Assembly (NCBI GenBank): GCA_900617975.1
Contig: UZAE01012034.1
Location: 18,554-82,553 of the forward strand
DNA length: 64,000 nucleotides
Direction of reading: 5' to 3'
Source of the DNA: Rodentolepis nana
Taxonomy: Eukaryota > Platyhelminthes > Cestoda > Cyclophyllidea > Hymenolepididae
The position numbers and the translations under genes were made by a program. The notes beneath the pieces were generated by a model. It did no database searches. It had not been told where the DNA came from and saw only the letters and a program-made list of their open reading frames with translations. Below are positions 35,015 to 50,000 of this stretch, piece after piece (positions within the stretch are counted from its first letter, which is position 1; the number at the start of each line of letters is the position of its first letter).

Positions 35015-38000
35015 CTAAAACTGGTCTTGAATTGAGGGAGAGACACTCCCGCGCAACTGTTCCAATTCTTCACAGAGGGTCTCCAGTTCAGATTTTTGAA
35101 GTTGAGTAAGCGTCTCTAAATTTACCTTCCGAAGAAGCGACTTATAACAGATTTCCGCTCTCAGAACGTCGCCAGTAGCATGAGCTAAAGAGGATAATGG
35201 GGCATTTCAAAATCATAAATTATAACTGTCACGGTCGATTTTAAAAGGATCCATCGGATGACCTCTACTGAACTCTTTAAGGAGAAGTGAATAAATTGCG
35301 ATAGCAGTGCCATCCTTGTATGACTAATAAGATCTGAAAATCATAGAAGGGCCGCATTCTAACACCTGAACTTTGAATCATCAGGACATGACAAAGCAAA
35401 CAAGAAAATGAGATAAAGGTTGCTAGCTGAAATCCTGTTTCTACCCAAGCCATCAATTATTGGACTATTCTACTACGTTTGTACCTCCTAATGGCTGTTA
35501 GAAGATAGAAATGAATAAAAGTCACTTAATCAACCAGTCAATTAAATCGATCGGAAAATAGATACTAACTTTCACCGACATGAACTTACACAGAATACCA
35601 GGGATCAATTTCTGAAAAATAGACATTGAAATATTATAAATCGCCAAGCAATTTGTACTTCTTAAGAGAAAGTGAAAATAGTAATGCTTTTAGAAAATAA
35701 CAGAGGCTATGCGATATTCCTCCATTTCGAAGTCTCCTTCCATCACATACACGCCATTTTTGGTACTTCGAGCGTTCGATATAATATCTCACTAATTAAA
35801 CGTGTAAAGGTTTTTTGTCTTGACATAGGTAATATTAATGAAATAACTGCCATTCCATGGATAAAAATAAAAATTTCAAACTATTAGGTGGGCAACTAAG
35901 TCATTGCCGTTTTTGTTGACAGATTCACTCTATACTTTCTTTTGTTTTGTTAACGTGGCCAGAGCATCTAACCTATTTTTTTTTCTTACTGTATGGGCTT
36001 CTAGGTTAATTAGTAAAAAAATTTTTTTGTTTACTTCTTTAGTTTTGTTTTTATCCCAATTTAAAAATGAAAGAACAGGACGTGCACTTCTGACACATTT
36101 TATTGTATTACTTCCGAAAAGGCAAGAACGCATCGCAAGCACAAAAGAAGTTATGTGCCGTATATGGAGATGAAGCCTTAAAAGAAAGGCAGTGTCGAAA
36201 TTGGTTTGAAAGATTTCGTTCCGGTGATTTTTCACCGAAAAATTCACAACGATCTGGCCGCCCAGTCGAAGTGGATGAAACCCATATCAAGGCCATTATC
36301 GATTCAAATCGTCACAGCACAACACGAGATATTGCAGAGAAGCTCAATGTGTCGCATACATGCATTGAAAAAAAATGAAAAACCCTTGGTTATGTCAAGA
36401 AACTTGATTTATGGATCCCTCACCAGTTAAAGGAAATTCATTTGACGCAACGGATTAGCATCTGTGATTCGCCGCTACTGAAACGCAATGAGAATGATTC
36501 ATTTCTGAAGAACCTAGTTACTGGCGGCGAAAAGTGGATAGTTTATAACAATGTTACTCGCAAGAGATCATGGGTGAAGCAAGATCAACCAGCCCAAACA
36601 GTATCAAAAGCAGAGATTCACCAAGAAAGGATTATGCTGTCAGTGTGGTGGGATCACAAAGGAATTTCGTATTTTGAACTCATGCCGCAGAACCAAACGA
36701 TGATGTCGGATCACACCTAATTCAGTTTTTTAATAGCAAAGACCAGACATTTTACGAACGGGGAATTTGTACTCTGCCAGAAGGATGGAAAAAGGTCATC
36801 GACAAGAACGGCCAATATCTAATTGAATAAAGTTATATTTTTAAGCAAAAATTGCGAATTTGCCTTCTTATTTGAAATCGGCAATGACTTAGTTGCCCAC
36901 CTAATATATAAATTCTACTAACAGGCCTATATGTAAGGTATAATCCCTTCGAAGTATTATGGAGGAAAGTATAATCGTGGAGGCGGGGAAATCAGTTGTT
37001 AATAAAGTGATAGCTGCTATTGACAGAATGAGTGCTGATAAACAATCCGACTGTGATTTGACCTCCAACATTCAACGCGGTTAATCGGTGTCAACCAATA
37101 GATAAAGCGCCTTCCTTTCATCCATTCACTAAATTTTGACTAACACTGGTCCAGCCATTATTTCATAAATCTTTTGGCGATGTATGTGATTCAATAACGG
37201 CTTTTATACAACTTCTATCAAAATGCTAGCAAATGGTAAGCCAATTAATTTTATATACGTTATCAAGCCTTGTTTAGGTCAGAAGGCAGAAGTGGGTGAT
37301 GAAAAGGAAGTAACTAATATTTGCAAAAAATGTCTCAAAACTCAATATGATTTACGACATGTGAATTGGTGAGGAGCCATTTTAATAAATGACTTCAGTG
37401 TAGAGGGCATAGTTACTCTTTATTATTTATAGAGAACTTACGCGTCTGCTCATATATGCTCCTAACTCGATTCACATCCACATTCATTTGCTCCAAATCA
37501 AGGACCAACTTCTCATTTTCCTTCTTTATTTTCTTTGCCTGTTTCTCGCTATAATATCTTATCTTTTCTTCTATCTTGGCCATATTCTTATTGTGATTCT
37601 AAACGGTATCAGGTAAAGCAGAACGCTGAACATTGTTACTTACAACTTTCAGTTGGGCATAGGTACGCTCCGAATCCTTCATCTCCTCTGCAATCATGCT
37701 GTCGTAATTTGAACTACGGAGATACTGTCAAAAAATGGAAATGTATGAAAATACATTCAGAAGAGATTAAAGCAGAAATTTACGCGTTGAATTTCTCGAG
37801 AGATGGTAAAGTTAGTTATCTCCTTCTGTTTTTCTAAAAGGTCTTCATAACGCATCAGCATCTCCCGCAGGTCCCTTAAATTAATGAGCGATAAATATTG
37901 GTTGAATTAGCCCTACCATTCTAACATCTTGAACCGTCTTTTGTAGGCTTTGATGAGCTCCATATGGTCAATCTTCTCATTGCTCAATTGAACTACTCGA

Positions 38001-41000
38001 ACATTAAGATCCTCAATTTGCTTCCGATTGATAAATAGACAGCTATTGAAATCTTCAACAAGAGCTCCGGGTTCAACACAAACCTCATCTTGACCTTGTG
38101 GCATGATAATGCTAATGACAACGTTGGTCATTGCTTTGTAGGTCTTGAGTTTCAGTTCACTTAGAGCCTTTTCAATTTCATTTAATTCTGCTACAGCATC
38201 TTCTATCTCCTGTTCTATGCGCTTAAGAGAAACAAAGAAGACGTTTTTAACGCTGAGCATAACTTCAATGTGGCAACAAATTGTCAGGTCATATAGATGA
38301 TCGCTTACTTCGAAATGGTATAAAAATCTACCCTCTCAAAATATCATTTTAAATCGTTACCATTTCCATCTCATTTGTTTCCTTGTAATTCACAACTGTT
38401 TGCATTTGTTTAGATAATTGTTATGAAAGTATATTTTAGGCCATAAGTCAATTCTAGATGGCTACACACCGTAAACTAGTCATTAACCAATCTCAAAACA
38501 CTTTAATAAATAGGTATTTCTAATTTGAAGATTTCTTTGTCTGCTTTAATCAAATATATTCCAAACCTCATTGCTTTTCAACTTATGTGCTTTACTCTTG
38601 TATTATGTGATCGTTTTGACCTACAAGCAATGTCTTGGTAATGGAGAAGATATAGTTTGAATGATTTGTCGAAAAATTCGACAAAATTTCTATCTGCACC
38701 TCTGAACGCTTAAGTGCAAGCATTTATAAGCATTGTTTACAATTCCTTTCGAATTGTAAATCTGGAACATAATTGATGATCCGAGTTATTGGACAGGGTG
38801 ACTAAATATCAGAACGGCAACTATTTCTGGCATGTTTACAAACCTAAAAGGGACAATATATTACTATATTTCTTTCATGAAGTTTTTTATCTTATGCAAA
38901 TTTTATGCAACATTTTCAATTTATGCAAATTCTGCAAAATTGTGTACTTTGAAATTTTACTTGTAAATTGTCCTTTTTGTATTTTTTGAATTTACTTATG
39001 AAAAGGGATCAAAATTAGTAAAAACACATTGTATTATGAACTAATAATTAAATATTCCACAGTTCTCTTATTTGGTTATGTTCAGAACCTACCTGAAGGA
39101 AATCCTTGGCGATTTCGAGCTTATAATCTGTCATTTTCAGTTCCATTTCTTTCGAGGCCTTCTTCATACGAGCTTTGTAAAGTCGGTTCCAAATTGCAGG
39201 ACTAATGTTATATTCGGGCAACTTGTTGGCCTCATCAAATTCATTCAATGCCCTTTGCATGGCCGCCCATTCGGCTTCTAATGATCGGTTTTGGATCACT
39301 GCTTGCTTGTAGGGGTACGCAGACTCCGGAGAGCTGATGGTTTTACCCATTTCATTTACCTCATCACCCAATTGGATATCCAAATTCCTAAAACATCAAA
39401 TTCAAAGTAAAAGATGTCTCAAGTACGCATAAGCCTGTTTGCCTCAAGTGTCACTCCTTTTATCATACTTCGTCCTGTTTCATACGCACCCCTTTGGAAG
39501 TGTATGGCAAGCTCCTCAATCCCTAATTTTGGGCACCCACTGTCACTCTCCAACCCTCAACTCATTTCTAATGATTCAACGAAATTCACTTGACCCGTAA
39601 GGGGAGAGCTCTAAACCAACCTCGATCACATTTTTATTTTCGATTTTCTGCTGAGATTAATGACATTTTACCCAGGACTTACTTAGGACGTCTTCTGAAA
39701 GCCTTGAGGAGAATGTCATAAAGCTGTCCATGAACGTCGTGGAAGTCTTTACGGAAATTTTTTTCCAACATGTGATCTTCCACATTTATCAACTCCATAT
39801 TTTCTTGAAGTCCTTCAATCAAGTTCTTGGTCGTTTGGATGATATTGTGCAACTGCAAGTAAAAAACATTTATCATTGGAAAAATGTCGCACTTTTGAAA
39901 TGAGCACTATATGTTCAAATTCTGAGTTCATACCTTTTCGATCCTCTGTTTAAGGTCATCCTTCCTCTGTCCATAATACTTTTCTTCGTCCTGTAACTCT
40001 CTGGCCTGTAGAACAGACGCTTTTAACTTCCACACTTGGATTTCTTCCATTTTCAGTGCCACCTCGTATTTTATATAGGACTTGAATAGATTTATAACCT
40101 CTTCATCAACAGTGGACTTTATCTCTTCAATGGCTGTCTCATTCTTCTTTATTTCTGTTTCTAGAGACTAAAACAAGACAGATTTAGTATAATTCAAAAC
40201 AAAAAAATCATCTTTACAGCGTTTAGATTTTGTCTCGGGCTAATCAATTCTTGCATGTTGTCCCTAAATAGGCCACCAAACTTATTCATATGCGAATGCG
40301 AATGGCTGGTGACAGGTTGGCAGTTATCAAGGGCAAACCTATTAACCCTCTGAAGGTGTTTTGATCTCCGGACATCGGTAAAGTGAAGACAGTTTATATT
40401 TGCATATAAGGGGTGTGCGATAGACTTACCTCCACGTGGTGCATCCTGGGCAACGTATACTCATACGCAAAAAAGTCTATTAACCGGCAGTTGACATCTG
40501 TGTGTCATATTCGACCACTTCCACAGCACTCATCTTACCCTTTCTCTGCCTTTGTGTCTGTCTCTTTTGCATCTTTAAACACTCTTCTGTCTCAACCCCA
40601 TCTCGACCTTTTCCCCTTTGATGTTTCTTCCCCTCTGTGAAGCCTGAAGTCAACTAAAGGGCCAATGATAACTATCAAAACGCTTTCCATTTGCTATGTA
40701 TAAATATTTGCATATAATACCTTCGGCTAATATTGTTTATTGAGTTAATTCCATCACCCCCCTCCCTCTAGAGATATCATATGAGCAGATGAGTCATAGA
40801 AACAAAAACTAGTTGCTCTGCTTGAGAATTCACTAACAATATATCTTATAGCTTGTTCAATATTGTAATTAGACTTCAGATCTGTACAATTCGATCTCTA
40901 TGTTTTGAATGGACTCACTTTACGATATCTCGCGCGTTCTTCTTCTAATTTTTTGCAAGCCTGGAGATAATTTCGGTAGATTGTAAGCTCTTCTAACGTC

Positions 41001-44000
41001 ATATCACTTTCCTTTTTGCCGGCTTCGACAAAAGATGGCACTGGGATGTCCTTTCGTAATTCATCTTCCTTTGTCACCTCCAGAACACCGCCCATCATAT
41101 CATCCAAACCACGTTCTCGCCAGTTGTCCAACTGTTCCCGCCTTAATCTCTCCTCCTCTGCACGTCTTGCCTCCTCCATTGCGGCAATTTCTTCCGGTGA
41201 ACGGTATCTCTCAACATCGACCTCTTCATCAGTGCATTCCAAAAGATTTTCGGGACTTTCAGTAGGCCGTAATTTGTATTGGTCTAACGAAAGCAGAGGC
41301 GCCGTGGGATCTAACTTCGGAATTATTTGATTGATATTCGCAACTCGTTTCATTATTTCCTCAATATGTTGACGTTTCCGTTTCAAACACTCGTCAAATT
41401 CCTTATTAAACTTGAGCTTCAATTGGCGAATCTCTTCCTACATATGGGCAGAAATTACCAAAGGAACAACTTTCACTAACCTGGATGAGAATCGCTTGAG
41501 TAATTTTCTGATCATTCGTATATAGTTCCATTTGGTTGTAGAGCAAATCTGTGGATACCCCAAATTTGGCAGCTGAAAATTAAGGAAATTAATCTAAATA
41601 TGTGAAGTCATGAATTCTTCCATGGTTAAGACTTACCAACAGAACCTATGTGGGGATCTGTATTTTCAGAATTAGTGTCTTCCTTGGAGATATCTTCAGA
41701 GCCATCCTTTTCACCTTCCTAACAAAGAAGAAATGGCAGGGAAGTCCAAGGCGATGAACAAAGGGAGTATCAGACTTATATAATCTTGATAATTCAGTAG
41801 TGTTTAGTAGTAGTAAATAAGATATTCATATCCTAACCTTTAAATGCCCACACATTGTAGTATCAACAAGTATGAAAATTCACTTCAATCGTTCCTCTTT
41901 ACTGGTAGCCACGAAAACTTATTTATTCAATGAAAATAAACATCATTATATGGTAATTTTAATTATTCTACTTTCATTTTAGTAAATAATATTTTTCATG
42001 ATAGCTCCAAATGGGTTCAAAACAGTTCAGCAAATAAAGGCCTTGTTTACTACTGGACGCCTTCCATATAAAACTTCCAAAATTGACCGTGGACATAAAC
42101 ACATTTCAAGCCATGCAAAATAAATGCGGTCTAATGAGAATATTCGATGGTGATGGGTGATGCCGACCAACAATCAGGGTAGTGGGGGAAGCGAGTTTCC
42201 TGCTTAGAGTGGTTCCAGAATCCGTGCGCCCTGTTTAAGTCAGGTATTGGAACACATGGGAAGTTTCACTTCAAAGTATTCATGATAAATCAAAAACCCG
42301 AAGGTTAACCGACTTAAATAAAGTGTCTAAACGGGCTGAGGCAGATGCTCACGTGGGGAATAACCATAATTATTAATAATTATAATTATATAATAATAAC
42401 TAGAGTGTTCAGAACTATTCCACCTGAGTTCCCATAAAGGCAAACTACTGCATTTTTCAAAACAAGAGTACCATTAAATCGTATGATCACACTGGAAAGG
42501 TAAATTGACATTGTCGGGAATCTTAAGTACGTCTAGACGTCTGCTTTGTTCACAAATGATATTTTGAGTAACCTAAACATCGTCTTGGGTACGGACGCTA
42601 AACTTAACTTCTCGGAGAAGATAAAGGTAGATATTTGAATTAAGCGGGATCCGGTTTACCAAAAGTTCACTCAAAAAAGTTTATGCGTTTGGTGACTGTT
42701 CAGCTGGAAGATAAAAATTTCTAATATTCTAATACCACTCTAATGAATGAAGGTATTTCCGTTTTGTATTTTCTTTAAAGTACAATTGTTTTCGAGCCTT
42801 TCAAGCTATTTTAAACATGAAAATTGAAAAGGACGAACACGACCATCGATCAAATGAGAAAAACACTAGAAAGACCTGACCATCCTTCCAATTATGACAA
42901 ATTTCCAAAGAAATTTCAAAGCTTTATCGCGATCTTGTCTACAGGGATTTTTCATTGGTATAATATTTACTAACGTTGATTAATTCCTATCTATAAATTG
43001 TCATTCAGACATGCTGTAGATTGTTTGGACAATTCCCTCCAGGGTAAACTATTTTGCGTAAACAAAAGTCAAGTCACACGAACTCCAAAACATGTGGCTT
43101 ACACCTCAGCCAAATATAAAAATGGAAAGTTTTGGGGAAGAAAAAATTTAAGAAAATTCCGTGAAATGCCAGAAGCCTCATAAACACATAAATGTTTTTT
43201 TGCATCAAGGCGCTGCGATTGATGTCACTTGTAAATTAGAAAGTAACATTTACCGTTTTTAAAGTCTTATCACATTCTCGCCTATACAAAACACCAACTT
43301 TCATTTCAATTTTCCTTCGAAGTTTTGCTTGATCTAAAATTCTAACTTCTTCCTCTGTCCTGGAATGAATAGGATAATTAGAGACCTCTATGGGGCTATT
43401 ATAGGCCAGAATGCTTCGACCTTTGACCTCTTGTGTTTCCCAACAGCAAGATTTGAGTGCATTATGAGTAAAGTCCTTGATCAGGTTATTTTGTTCAATC
43501 TCTTCTCTTTTCTACATGAATAGAAACACGGTTACTAAGACACAGGTGTCATACCTTCTGTAAGATTTTTTTCGTTTCTTCAGTTACCGCGTTTCTTTCT
43601 TCGGAGTCCAATTCGAATTCTGTTAATGCAATCTTTTCAAGATCTGTTAGCAGGTTGTTCTTCTCTGCCATAGTTTCTAGCTGAATAAGTCAAAAGCAAT
43701 AACCAAGATTTCCAGTTACCTCTTTCTTAATCTGCTTAAACTCTTTCAAGACATGACTCTTGGTATCAGCAAACAGTTCTTCGTCAATCGCTTGTTGATT
43801 TTGAAACTGTTTTTCAAGCCAAGTTACTGCATTGGACTTCCTGATCACTTTGATAATCTTAAGGTCATCGTCAATTATCGAAGTTTCGCTTTGACTGTTT
43901 GTGATCAAAAAGGCATTAGTTTTCTTAAACTGATGGAGTTTGGTTGCAAACTCATTCTTGATAACGGAAAACTCGAAATCTTCCATTTGCGGCATCTTAT

Positions 44001-47000
44001 CTCTAGGATGAAAATATTTTTTGTGAACAATTTTAATTTAGTCTACTTTATATACATCATACCTAATTTCACAAAGCCAAATAAAGTTACTCCCCAATAT
44101 AGGGGAGAGGGGAGGGGGGGGGGGCAGTTTAGAGAGAATTCAAACCAAGGTCAAATGAAAATCGATTCTAAATTATCACCAACATAACAGATACTAAGAT
44201 TACTATTATAAATGAAATTGAAAAGAACATCAGACGTTTCCAATGGAAATATCCGAAACATAAAGATAATGAAAGGCAATAAACGGTTCAAGTCAATCAG
44301 CATGGTCGGTATATTTCTTCACACTATATGGATCAATGAGGATCATATTCACGACCTCAAGAGGGACCTGTTAACAGTTGGACTTTACGCCGCTACCACA
44401 ACAAGAATAAGAGCTCCTAATTACTAGCTAGTGGAAATTATAATTGGCCGCAACTTCCAATACTTTCAATGATCGAATGAGGACTCATGTCTTCAATGAT
44501 TAATTGTGACGAACACACAACCATTGCCTTCTATGAGTGCTCTAATTACCCAAGTTAGTAATACCTTTGCTCTGTCATTAAATTTTGCATGGGTTCCATA
44601 TGACCATGTTAGTTCTGTGAATGGATTACTTACTTACTTGTGGATTCTACTATATTATAGAACTTTTGTACCCACCAAGATTCAGGAATAACTGTTTGGT
44701 GTTCTAGTTAATTTTATCGTTTAGTTCGCTTATTTAGCCTACAAAATCAAAAATTTTTCTTTGGCACATGCCAAAAAACTTTTTAATCGACAAAATTTTG
44801 TAATTAACTTACGCCAAATTTATCGCACAAATTGAACCATCAGACTTTATGGCTGCAATGGTGCTGAAATCCATTGTCACTGCAACTTGAATTGGGAGAT
44901 CAGTGTATTCCGTAAGCGGAAAATGTTTGGTTAACATTTTTGCCTGCAAGAGGTAAGTGAACAAGCATCAAGCTAGTAAGTGGTGGTAATGAAATAAATT
45001 TGTGTGGCGGTCATAATCGTGTTATCTGTGTAGTAGGATTGCTTCTTGCTTTCCATTTTAACATTTGCCACTACCCTGAAAGAGGTCATCTTTTGCGTTA
45101 AAATCGCTAACGTAAATTCTGGTCTGCATCGGTTTTCACTGCTTCATTTCCTATGGACTCATTGCTTTTTTATCCATTTAAACTGTTCCTCACCTTACTA
45201 GGACACGCTTCCGCTCTTATTACAGTCAAATGGAAGTTAGCAGATTGCTCCTTCTATCTTTTTTAACAATTAGCATATCAAGCATTTGTGAGAGGCTATA
45301 CTGCGACTCCATGGAAAATCAATACATTCTATCGCTCATATACTCTAAATTGTAAGTAAAAAAGAATTATTATTTAAGACTGAATAGCATGGTGCTATAC
45401 GTCCGCTCAGATTGGTGGTATCCAAGTCAAAAATGGTGCACCTTGCTAATCTCCCCAAGAGACACGGCGGTCATATTTTTAGATCTTCCACAGTGTAGCT
45501 CAAATCACATTAAATATTCTCAACCTTCTTTCGTAGTAATAAGTTTCGGCACTTCCAAACAAGTTTGGCATATTTTTTTAATTGCCAACACTTCTGCGTC
45601 ACTAGAGCGAATGCGCGTGAAATGGCACTGTCTGTATTTACAGTGCTTTGTCAAATTGGTAATAATCCGCATTTTGTCCATAATTTATGGTATAGAGCAT
45701 GTTAGAGAAAAGCCACTTTTGTTTATGAACTCTCTGCTAAAACAATGTGAAACAGCTTTCCTAACACGCAATCTTCTCCTAGCTTGGGAAGATTAGGCTT
45801 AGCACTCTTGTGGCGCGGAGTGAAGAGGTTTTCAACCGTCTCAGTCTTAATACTGTGGACATTCTAGTTAGTAGCTAGTATGTACTCAATAATAACGAAT
45901 TTCAATTGTAATTTATAAAAGAGAACGAGTGTCCACCAAGGCGTTCATGACTAAAATGTGTAGATCTTAAGGAAAACTGTCATGAGAAGATTTTTAATAA
46001 TCATGGGATAGAAATTCAAGTCATCCTATTTGAAAATACTGCGTAATTGTTAACACTCTTGGTTATACATTGTCTTAAGATAGTGATTAGAGATGATCGC
46101 GGCGCCTTTTTAAGTTGTACGTCTTAATCCAAAGAAATTGGACCTAGCTATAAGATGCCTCTCCAAAAGAAAATTTGAAAATTTTGAACAATTATTCAAA
46201 ATTGCTGTTTGTTGTTGAACGTTTTCTATTATCTTCTGTTTACTTAAATCATGTTGGTCTGCAAAATGAACTACGGTAACACTTTGAGGCGATCTTGGTA
46301 CCGATCTTGTCGGCTTCTAACTATGTCTGGGGTGGGGTGGGGGGGGGGGGGGGGGGGTGCGCGATAGACCTACCTCCCATTTGGTACACACTGGGCAACG
46401 TATACTTATATGGCAAAAAAGGTCTATTGATCGGCAGTTGACTTCTGACTTCAAACTACTATGGCCCTACCATTTGACATATTTGACTCCTTTCACAGTA
46501 CTCATCTTACCTTTGTTATGCCTCTGTGTCTGTCTGTCTCTTTTGCATTTATGAATCACTCTTCCGTTCCCCCTCTCGACTTTTTGTCACTTTAATGTTC
46601 CTTCCCCTCTCTGTGAAGCCCCGAAGTCAGCTCCAGGGCTAATGATAACTATCAAAACGCCTGCCATTTGATATAAATAAATGTCTTGTGGGGGGGGGGG
46701 GGGGGGGGGGAAGGGGGTAATTTCAGGTCGAAAAGGATTTTCATTATGAAGGTTAAAAGTTATTTTCTCTTGTCCTCAAAGAAACTCACCGAATCGTTCA
46801 GATTAAGAATATATGCTATTCCAGATTGTGAAGTTACGATAACATAGCCAGGAATGTGGGTTGAAAGTAGACTCATAGAAGAAGATACAAACGAGACACT
46901 CGTTGTCTGATAGTCAGCCAACTCTGGGATTGCACGTTTCACCTAAAAGAGACGTATTTAAATCAGAAAATTTAAAAAGGAATTTTAGATTTGTAATGCA

Positions 47001-50000
47001 ACCCGAAGGGTGAACTAGGCGACTAAAAGAACATAACCCAAACTCAAGACAAGAATTTCAAGACCTCTTTCTTTAAAACCCTTTCCTTCTCCTCTTTTCG
47101 TTTTTGAGTAAGTCGAAGGAAGTTAACACTATGTCGAGTTGATCGAAAGCGAGCGTTAGTTACCGTCGAAACAGCCGGCAGACGACGACCAGAATTTTGA
47201 CTACTCAGAGAACTCCATCTATTGAGCAGTCCGGATTTTGAGCGTATGCGGTTTGTCGAAGTCTTTTAAATGCAATCAATAATTTAAATCCAAACTGTCT
47301 TGTTTATGACGAAAGTATTTATAACACTGGAGTTGATATTTGTATTAAAATACCTGCCCAATGATTTCTTTAGTGAGGTTAATTGTGACAAGATTGTAGT
47401 TGAAACTGGAGTCCTTTGTCAATGCGTAGAGAATGAACTGAGATTCTGGATCAAACTCTTTGTTCTCACTAATAGGATCGTTTGAGTCAGAATCAGTACT
47501 CTTCGATTCAATTACAGACAGATAAGCATCAGAAATCTCTAAGAGAATCTTCAATGAAAATTGGGATATAGAATCGTCACGAAGTTGATAGGTGTTCGGA
47601 AGCAGGTAACTCGTAGCATCTAGATAAAATGTTTTTTTCATGACAGAGTTTGCAAAAAAATGGACGTCACAATGATAAGTCATTGACATTAAGGCATACC
47701 GTTTAATATCCGATCTGTCAGAATAAAATAAGTTGCCATGGTAAAATTGTCGGGTTTCTGTTGTTTGTCCAAAATGAGACAGTGAATATTGCCATTTGCA
47801 GATCCCGCGAATGTCACGGAGTCGATTTCCTTTTCATGGGCTACAACAAGAAGGAAAGATTATTAATGTTAGTGCTTAACTTTACATGTTCTATAATTTA
47901 CCTATGTAGCCCACTGGTTGGAATTTCCTGCTCGGCTCGCAGGGAACTATGTAGAGCTTCGTCTCCGAGCCTTTTATCAGCATTAGATCTCCCTTTCTAT
48001 CCATACTGAAAGCAAATTAAACGTTATGCTAATATCTAAAATCAAGATAAGAATATCTTCACAAATGTGCGACATGCAATCGGAACTACCTCGATCCCTA
48101 ATATAACTAATGTTCCGTCGTCTTAAGTATAGTGTGACAGAGAAAATTCTGAGCTAGTTTAAACATAGAATGTGTTAAACAGTACATGAATGGAAAAAGA
48201 TCATACAACAAAGGACTGGCCCAAATTTCTTAAAAGCTCAGCCATTCAATTAGGTAGAAAAGCTCATGAGTGAACAAAAAGCTTTACAAATTTCAGCTGA
48301 ATATAATTAATAGGCATTTACCGAGCTCTGCCAACCATCAGTTATTAATACCTGCACTTAAAATACAGTTAAAGAGAAATTCAGTATCTTCTATCAAACT
48401 GAAAGTGATTCTGAGCACTTGAACGAGATCACGTACTAGTTTATCTTTATTATTCACTGTATTCGCACGGAACCACGTGACAAAAAGTCTAGAGGCTACT
48501 TTTTTTTCTGGAAGTGCGGGAGTCAGTAATGCGACTTCAATTAGAAATTGTTAATTAAACCGATAAGAAAGGGAGAGGCTCCAGTCTCGAAGATACTGTA
48601 CGAAATAATAAACCCTGACCATGGTAGCGCTATTTTCATTAGAACGAAATCAGCTCCCCCAGGGCAGGAATGAGCCAGATTGCGTTTCCGAATATTGTAA
48701 AAGGGAAGAATAGTAAGAAGGTGGGAACCATGCAAGCACTAAGCTCAAACTAAGCTTGAGTTCAGGAGGATAAATCACCAAGTCGTTGATGGATGATTAG
48801 GTTACTGGGTGTCTTAAAATAGGCGCACCTGTTCATGAGTTCGACCATGACAAAGGGACAATGAACTGTATGAAAGTCGATTACTAAATCAGGATAGCAG
48901 TTAGTGTAGATATGCACGTATCAATATACTCATTACACAGGACATAGTGGTATGGGGAATCGGATAATAATGCCGAACTTTACAAAATGTCGGAGAATAG
49001 ATGGGGGACACTTGATATAACTGATGTAACAAATTGGAATGACCACTTTTTTCTCAAACGCCACTTGTAATGAAATTTAGAGTTATTACTTACTAAATTT
49101 CTTTAATAGCAGATTGAAATATTTGAATCGTCTGGATAATGTAAGGTTTCTGGCGATCTTCCCAGAAAATCATGCTTAGACTTCCATCTTCAAATCCAAT
49201 AGCTGTTAACGGTAAACCTGGAATCGCTTTAATGCATGTTCCCTACATTAATCGAAAGGCATCAAGAGGTTATGATGAAAATTCTATGAAACGCCTAAGT
49301 TAGATCGCTTACTGCACTGCTAAACTCCATCGAGCAAATCTGCTTTCCCGATTCAGTAAGCCAAAGGGAAACTTGTCCACCTGAATTACATGTCTATAAA
49401 GGAGTTATTTTGTCACCATAATTTTCTTATTCCTCACCACAAAGTAAGATATCTCCTCAATATCAATACTGCATATGCCAACAAAAGCTGAAATATTTGA
49501 GTTTATAGTTTTCAGAAGCTTGAGCGCGGTATTTTGCCTCCGTAGAATTTGCACAAGTCCCGAGTTACGAAGAATCGCCAAGTTATTGTAGTCTGGAGTA
49601 GGTGACATAAATGCAATGCCTCTGAGATCCGATTTCAAGTTGTGAAGTAATTCTTCATTCAGTAAAACCATTTTTGATTGAGCGATTGAATTGATCTTGC
49701 GCACAAATATTGGGGGAATATTTTGAGTAATCCTTGATACCGCTGCATCTATTTCAAGTGATTTAGATGTCTCAGATTCAGTCTGAGTCCAGTCTAGTAG
49801 TCTTAAGTGACCATCACCACCGCCGCACAAAAGCCCACCATTTGTGTAGAGTACAGTATCTACATTACCCACTGTCATCACACGTATTACTTCATCTTCT
49901 TTATGTATATTATTGGAAAATGGGTTGGATATTATTCCAAGTACCATAGATTCCAGATCAATCTAAGAGAGCATTTAATAATTATGTTCGAAATACCATA

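Noticed and set aside
35904..36247. Open frames on both strands at the mariner 5' end
   Set aside because: They cross the mariner UTR and overlap the transposase in wrong frames; identical frames recur in copy B as expected for shadows.
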